Assembly (NCBI RefSeq): GCF_900103825.1
Contig: NZ_FNIF01000020.1
Location: 19,058-83,057, forward strand
From: Paenibacillus sp. yr247
GTDB taxonomy: Bacteria > Bacillota > Bacilli > Paenibacillales > NBRC-103111
Direction of reading: 5' to 3'
DNA: 64,000 nucleotides
Positions 49,046-56,999 of the stretch are shown one piece after another; within the stretch, counting starts at the first letter, position 1; the number at the start of each line of letters is the position of its first letter. Both the position numbers and the translations under genes were made by a program. The notes under the pieces were generated by a model that ran no database searches, was not told where the DNA came from, and worked only from the letters and a program-made list of their open reading frames with translations.

Positions 49046-49828
49046 ATGCAGATGACAAGCTTTACATATGATAAGAGCAGCAATTGGTACGGGGAAGAGC
49101 AAATGGGATGTCCTGAATGGACACTTATTCTAGTCACCTATGGCCGATGTGTGTATTGGATCAATGAAAAAAAACAAGTAGTAGAGAAAGGGCAATGGCT
49201 TATCATTCCCAGCAAGACCCCCTTTTATGGCAGAAGTGTACCAACTAAAATCCACGAAAAGTACATTGTTCAATTCACAGCGGGGGAAGCGGTAGAATCG
49301 TTCCCACTTCTCCAGTTGCCGCATTATACAAGCCGAATTACGGGCAAATACGAATTAATTGTCGATCGTCTGCGCCTTATCCATCAGCAGTGGCAAGACA
49401 AACAGCCCTATTATCAAACGCTGTGTGAAGCGCTGCTAAAAGAGCTGTTCGTCTATCTGCATAGGGAGTGGGACCAAGATACTACAACAACCGCTACCGC
49501 GCAGTTAGTTGAGCAGATGAAAGGCTACATTCAGAACCATTACCGGGAACATGTGACGAAAGACGAGCTTGCCTCCTGCATTAGCCGATCACCTAACTAT
49601 GCCGCAACCCTATTTCGTAAAGTGACGGGCCAAACGATCAGTGAATTCGTGCACGCGAATCGGATCAAAACAGCCATCTACATGCTCCGACATTCGGCCC
49701 TGACAATAACGGAAATATCCGAGTTCATCGGGTACAATGACCCGTCCTATTTCTACCGTATGTTCCGCCGTCTAACCGGTCTAGTCCCGACAGATTTGGT
49801 TTCTGATCGTGAAACGGTACGCAAGTAG
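49046..49828 (+). CDS. AraC-family transcriptional regulator
   Basis: 260 residues. An N-terminal cupin domain (VEKGQWLIIPSKTPFYG pattern) precedes a C-terminal double helix-turn-helix (YIQNHYREHVTKDELASCISRSPNYAATLFRKVTG, then LRHSALTITEISEFIGYNDPSYFYRMFRRLTGLVP in blocks). ATG 49046 is preceded by AGGGTGG; an in-frame start at 49016 lies in the promoter region. It is divergent from pyk, and no transport or sugar gene is adjacent, so its target is unknown. Confidence 0.88.
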   Translation: MQMTSFTYDKSSNWYGEEQMGCPEWTLILVTYGRCVYWINEKKQVVEKGQWLIIPSKTPFYGRSVPTKIHEKYIVQFTAGEAVESFPLLQLPHYTSRITGKYELIVDRLRLIHQQWQDKQPYYQTLCEALLKELFVYLHREWDQDTTTTATAQLVEQMKGYIQNHYREHVTKDELASCISRSPNYAATLFRKVTGQTISEFVHANRIKTAIYMLRHSALTITEISEFIGYNDPSYFYRMFRRLTGLVPTDLVSDRETVRK

Positions 49829-49848
49829 AGGAGCAATTCTACGCATAT

Positions 49849-50580
49849 TTACATCGTACCGCCGCCGCGCCGCACTTCAGAAGGAATTTGTTCAGGCCCT
49901 TTATCGATGTTCTGGTAGATGAATGTGCCGATACTTGCTTCATCAAACTTCGAAAGCTGCATCGTTTTCGTCCAGGCCGTTACGACGACTTCCTGATCGC
50001 TAGGCACATCGGGATTCGGTACAGCTAGAACACCGGCTCCCGCTTTTGTGAAATGGGTCAAATATTCAAGCCGATCCAGCAGTTCTTGGGAGGCATTCGG
50101 ATGGTAATGAATGATAATATCGCCGTGCTCTAAGTTATGGACAAGCTTCTCATAGGGCGGTCTTTCCTTGTAAAATCCGAACTTCAAATCATGTGGACTG
50201 TGCGTTCCAGAGGTTGGGATTTTCATCTCATAAGTCAACGTACCTTCCTGATGGCCGCGTCCATAATCCTTATCCGTTGTGACCTGAATAGGCGCTTTAT
50301 AATTTAGCTTTTCTAAACTATATTTGCCGGTTGAGAGCTGAATTAGCGATGTTCCTAGACAACATATAGCAATAAGAACGAGGATGTGCGAGAGTAGAAG
50401 CCAGGTTTTTTGCTTTTTTTGCAGCGACTGTTTCTCCACTTTTTTCAATCGGCTTGTATTCTCTTTGTGAAACTTGGCGGCAAGCATGTAGCCGATAATC
50501 GCCAAAACAAAAAAGGCTAAGCCTATGTAGAGCAAAATAGCAATAAAATCAGGCCCGTGCGGCATCGTTGAATGGTCCAT
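49849..50580 (-). CDS. DUF3105 membrane-anchored protein
   Basis: 243 residues with two N-terminal membrane helices (about 10-32 and 60-82) around a basic loop, then the DUF3105 domain: SGTHSPHDLKFGFY, RPPYEKLVHNLEHGDIIIHYHP and a C-terminal TAWTKTMQLSKFDEASI. Conserved His residues could bind metal. ATG 50580 (MDHSTMPHG) has AAAGGAGC upstream; the longer in-frame start overlaps promoter DNA. It is convergent with the AraC gene. Function unknown. Confidence 0.82.
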   Translation of the reverse strand: MDHSTMPHGPDFIAILLYIGLAFFVLAIIGYMLAAKFHKENTSRLKKVEKQSLQKKQKTWLLLSHILVLIAICCLGTSLIQLSTGKYSLEKLNYKAPIQVTTDKDYGRGHQEGTLTYEMKIPTSGTHSPHDLKFGFYKERPPYEKLVHNLEHGDIIIHYHPNASQELLDRLEYLTHFTKAGAGVLAVPNPDVPSDQEVVVTAWTKTMQLSKFDEASIGTFIYQNIDKGPEQIPSEVRRGGGTM

Positions 50581-50620
50581 ATTACATAAGCTCCTTTTAG
50601 AATAAAGTAGTATTCTTAAC

Positions 50621-50635
50621 ACTACATATTGTAGT
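50621..50635 (-). promoter_or_regulatory. Small palindrome upstream of the DUF3105 gene
   Basis: ACTACA-TAT-TGTAGT. It resembles BlaI/CopY-type TACA-TGTA operators but has three central bases where those usually have two. Possible operator only. Confidence 0.3.
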
Positions 50636-50683
50636 TTTTATCGGAGTTAGAAGTCAAATTCTACGAAAATCAAAAAAAAAAGA

Positions 50684-50712
50684 TTGCCAAAAAGCTGGTA
50701 ATCCGCTACAGT
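50684..50712 (+). promoter_or_regulatory. Promoter of the TPP riboswitch operon
   Basis: TTGCCA, a 17-base spacer and TACAGT, about 20 bases before the riboswitch. Confidence 0.6.
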
Positions 50713-50725
50713 TAAGCCAAATGAA

Positions 50726-50826
50726 TAGCAACACGGGTGCTTGATGAAGTCAGGCTGAGATAGTGGCCCCATGCCACTGACCGTTAATCTGATCTGGGTA
50801 ATGCCAGCGTAGAGAATGAAGTGCCT
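50726..50826 (+). promoter_or_regulatory. TPP (thiamine pyrophosphate) riboswitch
   Basis: THI-box landmarks are clear: GGGTGCTTGATGAAGTCAGG with CTGAGA, and ACCGTTAATCTGATCTGGGTAATGCCAGCGTAGAGAA (in blocks). TPP binding should favour the terminator downstream and shut off the transporter genes. Confidence 0.95.
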
Positions 50827-50845
50827 TGTCTAGCACTAATTTTAT

Positions 50846-50873
50846 GCCTGCCGCTACCCGGTGGGCTTTTTTT
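50846..50873 (+). terminator. Riboswitch-controlled terminator
   Basis: GCCTGCCG pairs with CGGTGGGC (8 bp with two wobbles), followed by seven T residues, 20 bases after the TPP aptamer and 55 bases before ykoE. Confidence 0.85.
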
Positions 50874-50927
50874 CGTGTTCGCCTATCTCATTTAACAATC
50901 GTATCCAAGAAAAGGAGTCGAAAAAAG

Positions 50928-51524
50928 ATGGTGCAAAAAGAGACAGCAGCAAAAGGGTTAAAGTTGACCGATATTTTGATCACAATCGTGATCGCAGCGG
51001 TGTTTGGCGTGATTTATAGAATATGGGGACCGATGTACGATATTTTAAAACCATTAGGTCTTCACGCGGAGCAGTTAAGCTATGGGATGTGGTTTATGGC
51101 CGCTACCTTCGGATTCCTAGTTATTCGCAAACCCGGCGTTGCCTTGTTGGCTGAGGTAGCGGCTGCGACTATTGAGGCGCTTTTTGGTGGCTCATGGGGC
51201 GTATCGACTCTCGTATATGGTGTGCTGCAGGGGCTTGGCGCTGAACTTATTTTTGCGCTCTTCTTGTACCGACGAGCGAATGTAGGCGTTACGATCCTGG
51301 CGTCATTCGCAGCCGCTGTTTTGTCATTGCTTGTGGATAATTACTATGGCTATATTGATCAACTTACGTTCTGGAACTATTGTCTGTTTATCGGACTGCG
51401 TCTTTTGGGCAGCGCCTTGATCGCCGGCGTATTCGCTTATTACTTAGCTGGTGCATTAGCTCGTACCGGTGTGTTGAGTCTTGTTCGTCCCGTTTCGAAG
51501 AAAGATTACGACGTGTTGGGGTAA
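50928..51524 (+). CDS. ykoE: ECF transporter S component, YkoE family
   Basis: 198-residue membrane protein with about six helices; substrate-binding subunit for the thiamine precursor hydroxymethylpyrimidine or thiamine itself. The family patterns RIWGPMYDILKPLG and EALFGGSWGVSTLVYGVLQGLGAEL (in blocks) are present. ATG 50928 with AAAGGAG upstream; frames opening earlier lie in the riboswitch terminator. It sits first behind a TPP riboswitch, followed by the ATPase and T subunit, which fixes its role. Confidence 0.93.
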   Translation: MVQKETAAKGLKLTDILITIVIAAVFGVIYRIWGPMYDILKPLGLHAEQLSYGMWFMAATFGFLVIRKPGVALLAEVAAATIEALFGGSWGVSTLVYGVLQGLGAELIFALFLYRRANVGVTILASFAAAVLSLLVDNYYGYIDQLTFWNYCLFIGLRLLGSALIAGVFAYYLAGALARTGVLSLVRPVSKKDYDVLG

Positions 51525-51528
51525 AGCG

Positions 51529-53010
51529 ATGAGTGAGGGAATAGGCGTTACCAATCTAAGGTTAAAATATCCCGGTGACGACGCCCCCCTGTTATTTCAG
51601 GGGGTTTCCTTTTCAATTAAGCCGGGGGAAAAAGTGCTGCTTCTTGGGCCAAGCGGTTGCGGCAAATCAACTTTGCTTCAAGTGCTAAGCTGTATCGTCC
51701 CCGATATCATAGAGATTCCGCTCAAGGCCGATGAAATTCGCACGCCAAGCCGCTCAGGCTATGTTTTTCAAGATCCGGATACACAGTTCTGCATGCCTTA
51801 TGTGGATGAGGAAATTGCTTTCGTCTTGGAAAATTTGCAAGTTCCGCGCGAGAAGATGCCTGCACTTATTGATTACTATTTGGGGTTGGTGGGGCTTCAA
51901 TTCGAAGATACACATACCTTGATCGGGCAGCTGTCGCAAGGGATGAAACAGCGGCTGGCCATTGCGACTGTGCTCGCGCTGGAGCCGGAAGTGCTGTTTC
52001 TGGATGAGCCCACTGCGCTGCTAGATGAAGAGGGTACCGAGCAGGTGTGGGATACCATCCAAGCGATTAGTGCCGAGAAGACACTGGTAATCGTGGAGCA
52101 TAAAATCAGCGGCATTCTGGAATTCATTGACCGCCTGATCGTTATGTCTCCGGATGGGGGGCTGCTGGTGGATGGTTCGCCTCAAGGGGTGTTCCAAGCT
52201 TACAAAAAAGAAATTGCAGATTACGGGATTTGGTACCCTGGGGTTTGGGACGACAACGAGATGGAGCGAGTGTCTGGGAAAGTCGACGCCTCTGTCATTC
52301 AGAATGCGAAGCCGGTCATGACCTTTCGCAATTTTGTAGGAACTCGCGGAGGGCAGATCAAGACCTCTGTGGATAACTTAAGCGTCTATCCCGGCGATTG
52401 GATTACCGTTGTCGGCGCCAACGGCGCTGGCAAAAGCTCGCTGCTGCTAGCCATCATGCGGCTCATCCCGACCCACGGCAGCTGCTGGATCGAGGGTGTT
52501 AAGGGCAGCAAAGTCGAGCAGCTTGCTGAGCAAGTCGGCTTTGTATTCCAGAATCCCGAATTCCAATTCGTGACGAATTCGGTGGAGGAAGAACTGGCCT
52601 ACTCCTTGCCGGAGGAGGCACAGGACGTGCAGGGGGCAGCTATCGAGCTGCTGCTTAGGGAGTACGACCTGCTCGCGCTGCGCAAGAGGCATCCGTTCCA
52701 GCTGTCGATGGGCCAAAAGCGGCGCTTAAGTGTGGCGTCCGCGATGGTGCGCGGACCCCGCATTCTGCTGCTGGATGAGCCCACCTTCGGGCTCGATGCG
52801 CGCGGTACGCTGCGCATGCTCGATCAGCTGGAGCGGCTGCGCGCGAGCGGGACCGTGATCGTGATGGTCACACACGATCACGAGATCGTGAAACGCTGCG
52901 CCACGCGCGTTTGGCAGGTTGAAGATGGCCGTGTGACGGAAATGCCAGCAGCAAAGCTGCCGGCCCCCGCCGCACACCAACGGGGAGGAGCTCCGCTGCT
53001 ATGCAAATAA
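51529..53010 (+). CDS. ykoD: ECF transporter ATPase with two ABC domains (YkoD)
   Basis: 493 residues. Two complete ABC domains: first Walker A GPSGCGKST (about 40), signature LSQGMKQRL, Walker B VLFLDEPTALLD; second Walker A GANGAGKSS (about 300), signature LSMGQKRRL, Walker B ILLLDEPTFGLD. It powers uptake together with YkoE and YkoC. ATG 51529 lies four bases after the ykoE stop. It overlaps ykoC by ten bases. The 3' part (52400-52980) is clearly more GC-rich than the 5' part. Confidence 0.94.
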   Translation: MSEGIGVTNLRLKYPGDDAPLLFQGVSFSIKPGEKVLLLGPSGCGKSTLLQVLSCIVPDIIEIPLKADEIRTPSRSGYVFQDPDTQFCMPYVDEEIAFVLENLQVPREKMPALIDYYLGLVGLQFEDTHTLIGQLSQGMKQRLAIATVLALEPEVLFLDEPTALLDEEGTEQVWDTIQAISAEKTLVIVEHKISGILEFIDRLIVMSPDGGLLVDGSPQGVFQAYKKEIADYGIWYPGVWDDNEMERVSGKVDASVIQNAKPVMTFRNFVGTRGGQIKTSVDNLSVYPGDWITVVGANGAGKSSLLLAIMRLIPTHGSCWIEGVKGSKVEQLAEQVGFVFQNPEFQFVTNSVEEELAYSLPEEAQDVQGAAIELLLREYDLLALRKRHPFQLSMGQKRRLSVASAMVRGPRILLLDEPTFGLDARGTLRMLDQLERLRASGTVIVMVTHDHEIVKRCATRVWQVEDGRVTEMPAAKLPAPAAHQRGGAPLLCK

Positions 53011-53795
53011 CATTTGCATTTCGTGAAACCTGGCTGCATCGGGTGAATCCCGGTGTGAAGCTCGTCCTGTCCATCCTTTTATTTGTTGTCGTTGTGTTCA
53101 CACACAATCTCAATACAATGATGTATTTGACTCTAGGCGCACTGCTGCCGCTCTTTTTGTTCTCAGGCCATCGGGCCAAGCGGCTGCTGCTGTATGCCTC
53201 ACCGTTTCTGCTTATCTTCTTGTCCTCCTCGACGGGGATGATGATGTTCGGCAGCGGTGATACGCTTTGGTATCAGCTGGGCTTCATCCGAATCACCGAA
53301 GAAAGCTTCTATCGCGGTATTCATCTCGGTTTCCGGGGACTTCAAGTTGCGGCGGTCGGGCTGTTGTTCAGCTTGACCACACGGCCGGTTGCTTTGTTTT
53401 ATGCCATGATGCAGCAGTGGAAGGTTGCACCGAAATACGCTTACAGCTTCCTCGCCGCGATGCGGATGCTGCCCCTTATGCTCGAAGAATTCAAAACGCT
53501 TCACTATGCGCTGAAAGTGCGAGGTAAGAAGAGGCGCAATCCAATCACTGGCTGGTACACCACGCTGCGCATGTATGCTATTCCTCTTCTTGCCCAGAGC
53601 ATTCGCCGCGCCCACCGAACGGCCGTAGCGATGGAAGCGAAGCGTTTTTCCACGGAAAAAAGGCGAACTTATTACTATTTATCTTCCTATTCCATGTTAG
53701 ATATTTATTATATTTCTTATTGGGTGCTTCTTGTCTTTCTAGCCCGTTGGATGGGGACAGTATGGCCCATTTTGAATGCAGTCGATGTCCGATAA
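53001..53795 (+). CDS. ykoC: ECF transporter transmembrane T component (YkoC)
   Basis: 264 residues with five to six membrane helices and the two cytoplasmic coupling motifs of EcfT proteins, here FKTLHYALKVRGKK (A-R-G type) and IRRAHRTAVAMEAKRF. It links the ATPase to YkoE. Starts inside ykoD (GAGGAG upstream), showing coupled translation. The usual fourth gene ykoF, a hydroxymethylpyrimidine-binding protein, is absent; the next gene is on the opposite strand. Confidence 0.93.
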   Translation: MQITFAFRETWLHRVNPGVKLVLSILLFVVVVFTHNLNTMMYLTLGALLPLFLFSGHRAKRLLLYASPFLLIFLSSSTGMMMFGSGDTLWYQLGFIRITEESFYRGIHLGFRGLQVAAVGLLFSLTTRPVALFYAMMQQWKVAPKYAYSFLAAMRMLPLMLEEFKTLHYALKVRGKKRRNPITGWYTTLRMYAIPLLAQSIRRAHRTAVAMEAKRFSTEKRRTYYYLSSYSMLDIYYISYWVLLVFLARWMGTVWPILNAVDVR

Positions 53796-53848
53796 GCGGC
53801 AAAAAGAGAAATCCAAGGCAGCTTAGTGTTGGTTCGGATTGCTTTTTG

Positions 53849-54244
53849 TCATTCGCCCCATTTGAGAGATAGGGTCATTTCACAGCACGGTTTTCCTGTC
53901 CCACGGGGATCGATAATGAATTGAATGGCGCTTGGCGTAAAGCTAGTCAAGATCGTGGATTCAACGCCGAATGAGTTTACGATTCGATCTACTTCTTTTT
54001 GATTGCCAATCTGGGCATTGGCCATTAATTGGCGGGCTATGGCTGGTTCTGCCAGCTTTCTTATTAGGAGAGAGGCATCTTTAAGGAGATTCTGAGAGGT
54101 TGTAACCGAGTGAGACATTATTTTCGTATCTACAGACGGATAATCACGATCCCACACCCAGTAGGGCGCATAATGATAAGGATGAGCAGGGTAATTTTGA
54201 TAATGAGGCGGGGGATAGGCGTAAAAGGATGGGTCGTTGTACAT
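53849..54244 (-). CDS. Hypothetical Tyr/Pro-rich N-terminal protein
   Basis: 131 residues, family not recognised. The first 35 residues are rich in Tyr, Pro and His (FYAYPPPHYQNYPAHPYHYA), a composition seen in spore coat and exosporium proteins, while the rest is a compact helical/beta domain (IVNSFGVESTILTSFTPSAIQFIID in blocks). No signal peptide. ATG 54244 with AGAGGAC upstream; a longer in-frame start reads through leader. A spore-layer role is only inferred from composition. Confidence 0.6.
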   Translation of the reverse strand: MYNDPSFYAYPPPHYQNYPAHPYHYAPYWVWDRDYPSVDTKIMSHSVTTSQNLLKDASLLIRKLAEPAIARQLMANAQIGNQKEVDRIVNSFGVESTILTSFTPSAIQFIIDPRGTGKPCCEMTLSLKWGE

Positions 54245-54313
54245 CGAAAGTCCTCTTTTCTGTAAAATGATGAGCATTAGCAATATATGTGGGATGTGGG
54301 CGATTGTGCATAA

Positions 54314-54339
54314 CAAAAAAGCTCCCCGTGTGGGGAGCG
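54314..54339 (-). terminator. Terminator after the small Ig-like ORF
   Basis: GCTCCCC pairs with GGGGAGC; on the reverse strand six T residues follow. Confidence 0.85.
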
Positions 54340-54351
54340 TTAGTACAATCA

Positions 54352-54570
54352 TTATCGAGTGAGTTTGACGTAACTCGTTACTTTTTGACCTGTTGATGTA
54401 ACAGCTGTTAATTCGAACGAACTCACATTTCCTATCACATGCACCATACCTTCCGTGTCTACTGTTACAGTTCCTAGAGGACCCTCAGCAGCATTATCCG
54501 TAATGGAAAGGTCCATATCCAAATAAGCATCGATATCTGCCGTGTATACGCCACCTGTTACCGTCGTCAT
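54352..54570 (-). CDS. Small Ig-like (BIG2-type) domain fragment
   Basis: 72 residues: LGTVTVDTEGMVHVIGNVSSFELTAVTSTGQ has the strand pattern of bacterial Ig-like domains. There is no signal peptide and only a weak ribosome site, so it may be the 3' remnant of a larger exported protein, or a small gene. A good terminator follows its stop codon. Confidence 0.4.
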   Translation of the reverse strand: MTTVTGGVYTADIDAYLDMDLSITDNAAEGPLGTVTVDTEGMVHVIGNVSSFELTAVTSTGQKVTSYVKLTR

Positions 54571-54817
54571 CTTTTTCTCAATAGAAGAAGTCTAATGTAA
54601 GTGAATTGGACATAATTTCCTTAACCAACAAATGAGGGTGGTTAAGATCATGGGTAAATGCGCATGCGGAAACACACAAAATGCAGAAGGTAACTAGGAT
54701 GGTTCACACGCTAAAAAGATAAATAGGCTCATACATATAGGATTGTAAAAAAGGCCTCTGCGAATGTTTGATTCGCTAAACCCTTTTTTGTTTAGCCAAT
54801 TTGAAACCGCACCTGAT

Positions 54818-54970
54818 TCAGCGCAGGCGCTGTACCTTGAGGAGCGCATCGATGACAGAATGCACATCATCCGCCATTCGATCATAATTATAACCATCTA
54901 TAGCGAATGGATCACTCAAAGCCGTAAGTCCATCTATATGCAGCGGAATCCGTATTTGTGCTAACGTATG
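54818..54970 (-). pseudogene. Alpha/beta-hydrolase remnant
   Basis: On the reverse strand 54970-54818 reads AQIRIPLHIDGLTALSDPF then GYNYDRMADDVHSVIDALLKVQ and a stop. The GYNYDRMADDV segment is the hallmark that precedes the nucleophile in many alpha/beta hydrolases. There is no start, no nucleophile elbow and no His, so this is a fragment. The remainder of 54571-55029 holds no gene. Confidence 0.6.
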
Positions 54971-55029
54971 TGGACGGTTACTAATGCATGTTTGCGGAAA
55001 CGGTATACGCGTGTAACAATGGAGGAAGT

Positions 55030-55635
55030 ATGAACAAAACGAAGTGGAGTGGAAGAGACATGGATGTGAAAGAAGCGATTCGCAATCGCCGCAGTATTGG
55101 GAAAGTTAAACAGGATCCTGTAGCCAATTTGCTGATTGAAGAAATACTTGAAGCGGGTGTATGGGCGCCTAACCACTGTCATACGGAGCCGTGGCGATTC
55201 TGGGTCATGACCGGTGAAGGCAGAAGATTATTGGGTCGAGGCTATGCTGAGGTTGCTTTGTCGGAAGCAAATCCTGCACTCTCTTCGGAGGAGTTGACCA
55301 AGCTGACAAGTGCTCAGGAGAAGAAAGCCTTCCGTGCTCCTGTTATCATTGCTGTGGCCGTAACACCTTCGGTGAAGCCTATTGTACCGGAGATCGAGGA
55401 ATACGCGGCCGTACATGCCGCTGTACAGAATATGCTGCTTACGGCTCACGAGCTAGGTCTAGGAGCCATATGGCGGACGGGGGCACCGACGTATCATCCG
55501 AAGATGCGTGAGGTGTTCAGTCTCGGGGGGAAAGAGGAGATGGTCGGATTCATCTACATCGGCTATCCTGATATGGCTACACCGAAGGCGGCGCGGACGC
55601 CGTTTGCCCAGAAGACGATATGGGTGAGCGAGTAG
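55030..55635 (+). CDS. Nitroreductase-family FMN oxidoreductase
   Basis: 201 residues. Family features: EAIRNRRSIGKVKQDPV with the FMN-binding RRS, WAPNHCHTEPWRFWV, a mid-protein ALSS linker, AAVQNMLLTAHELGLGAIWRTG and the C-terminal IGYPDM. It reduces nitro compounds or other electrophiles with NAD(P)H; resembles Bacillus YdjA. GGAGG sits four bases before ATG 55030; ATG 55060 (MDVKEAIRNRR) is an alternative that matches many relatives. Monocistronic, followed by a strong terminator. Confidence 0.88.
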   Translation: MNKTKWSGRDMDVKEAIRNRRSIGKVKQDPVANLLIEEILEAGVWAPNHCHTEPWRFWVMTGEGRRLLGRGYAEVALSEANPALSSEELTKLTSAQEKKAFRAPVIIAVAVTPSVKPIVPEIEEYAAVHAAVQNMLLTAHELGLGAIWRTGAPTYHPKMREVFSLGGKEEMVGFIYIGYPDMATPKAARTPFAQKTIWVSE

Positions 55636-55641
55636 CATGAG

Positions 55642-55687
55642 AAAAAAAGACTGTTTTCACGTATAGAGGTGAAAAACAGTCTTTTTT
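55642..55687. terminator. Bidirectional terminator after the nitroreductase
   Basis: GACTGTTTTCAC pairs with GTGAAAAACAGTC, flanked by an A-run and a T-run. Confidence 0.9.
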
Positions 55688-55850
55688 GCATTTGAAGGGG
55701 GAGGCTGGTTAGGCGAAGATAAGCTTGTGGAGGTCCCTAATGGGACACCAATCGTGAGCAATAGCTGCTTAAGGATGATAAACAGCGTTAAAACGCCGAG
55801 TTATGGAACAGACGCTACCATAACGATGAAAACCACCGTAAAGCAGCCGA

Positions 55851-56006
55851 CTAGACACGTCGGCCGTAGAACAACCACCCGCGGGCAAGGCCCAGTTCCC
55901 ACTTGGTGCGCAGCATGGCCGCAATCTGGGCTGCCTCATCGAGGCGGAAGTCAACGCCGTAGCTGCTTTCGCGGCCGCAGAAGGACGGGAACTCGCTCGT
56001 TTGGTT
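55851..56006 (-). pseudogene. psuG: Pseudouridine-5'-phosphate glycosidase (PsuG) remnant
   Basis: Reverse strand 56006-55851 encodes QTSEFPSFCGRESSYGVDFRLDEAAQIAAMLRTKWELGL (in blocks), the central stretch of PsuG/YeiN (T-x-EFPxFFTRxSSG, then E-IA-MLRTKW-LGL). The code ends after GWLFYGRRV, where the family has GG-V-ANPIP. No start and no other parts were found nearby. The rest of 55688-56077 holds no supported gene. Confidence 0.7.
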
Positions 56007-56077
56007 TCCGAATTAAACGAAAAAAGGAGCCTGCCCCAGATTGGGAACAGTGCTCCTTATTTACGATATTCAGAAAG

Positions 56078-56479
56078 CTATTCCGAATAGGAGGACTCTG
56101 AACGCTTGCTGAGCCCAAGTAGTCCGAGTAATCCTAGTAATCCTAAGTAGTTCCATCCGAACCAGGCCTTGTCTTTCTTTGGATTCACGGCTTGGGAATG
56201 GACAGTTAAAGCCTTCATTGATGTTGGCGGTGTAAGACCATATGCCGCTGAATGACTAATCAAGCTGTCTTGGTTTCGCAAACGAGAATCTGCACCAGGC
56301 AAACCAAAAGGATTCGTGTGGAAGAAAGTGGGCGAGCCTTGTTTGGCCGCTTCCCAGCTTTCAGCTTGCGACATCATTTGCTGGTCACGGGGATGCATAC
56401 GATAATGATGAGCCCCAAGCAGGGCCGTAATAGACAAAAAAGAAACCAAAGCCAATTTTATGAATCTGGGAAACATCAT
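56078..56479 (-). CDS. WGxxG-type small exported protein
   Basis: 133 residues. An N-terminal hydrophobic segment (FIKLALVSFLSITALLGA) is a signal or anchor. The C-terminus carries WFGWNYLGLLGLLGLLGL followed by KRSE, the glycine-leucine repeat and basic end typical of WGxxGxxG small proteins, which may be a sorting or membrane-insertion signal. ATG 56479 with GGAGGT seven bases upstream. Function unknown. Confidence 0.6.
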   Translation of the reverse strand: MMFPRFIKLALVSFLSITALLGAHHYRMHPRDQQMMSQAESWEAAKQGSPTFFHTNPFGLPGADSRLRNQDSLISHSAAYGLTPPTSMKALTVHSQAVNPKKDKAWFGWNYLGLLGLLGLLGLSKRSESSYSE

Positions 56480-56555
56480 CCATACCTCCAAGCACTTAAA
56501 TATTGGTCTGTAAATATAGGTATGGATATATTCCCCTATGTGCGGAAACTTATGC

Positions 56556-56996
56556 TTACGTAATATATTTAAAATTGAAAAAGCCGCTGTCCCCGAATAG
56601 GGAACAACGGCTATGTGCTGGATGTTGCTTTGTAACCGTTACTTGAACGGTTGTTCTCATGTTAGAATACGTGACGGTAGGCTTGGTCACATCTTCTTCA
56701 GATCCATCTGTGAATGTAGCCAATGCCTCGATCGTAGCGGTTTTGCCTTCCTGCAGCTCGATTTTGACGACATCAGTTTTCAAATATTTCAGCGAATCGA
56801 TTTCCACGGGAATGGCGATCATTTTCCCCCCGAAGGATCCGGTTATCGTTGTTTTACCTGAGCCCGTAGCCGTGAAAAGTCCATTCGTGACGGTACCCAG
56901 TTTGTCGGAATCCAAGGGATTAAATTGAATAGATGTCACAATAAATACCCGAATTTCATCCAATGGATGATTAATTCGGGTATTCGGATTTATCAC
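56556..56996 (-). CDS. Ig-like domain fragment, possibly decayed
   Basis: Up to 146 residues. The middle (FNPLDSDKLGTVTNGLFTATGSGKTTITGSFGGK and VVKIELQEGKTATIEALATFTDGSEEDVT, in blocks) shows the strand pattern of a bacterial Ig-like/BIG2 domain. There is no signal peptide and the N-terminal 20 residues overlap a promoter-like region. The ending (KQHPAHSRCSLFGDSGFFNFKYIT) looks out of frame. Likely a piece of a larger surface protein, similar to the fragment at 54352. Confidence 0.4.
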   Translation of the reverse strand: MINPNTRINHPLDEIRVFIVTSIQFNPLDSDKLGTVTNGLFTATGSGKTTITGSFGGKMIAIPVEIDSLKYLKTDVVKIELQEGKTATIEALATFTDGSEEDVTKPTVTYSNMRTTVQVTVTKQHPAHSRCSLFGDSGFFNFKYIT

Positions 56997-56999
56997 GAG

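Noticed and set aside
54764..54964. 66-codon forward frame
   Set aside because: It is the antisense of the alpha/beta-hydrolase remnant.
55727..56101. 124-codon forward frame after the nitroreductase
   Set aside because: Overlaps a clear reverse PsuG remnant and has Arg-rich shadow composition in its second half.
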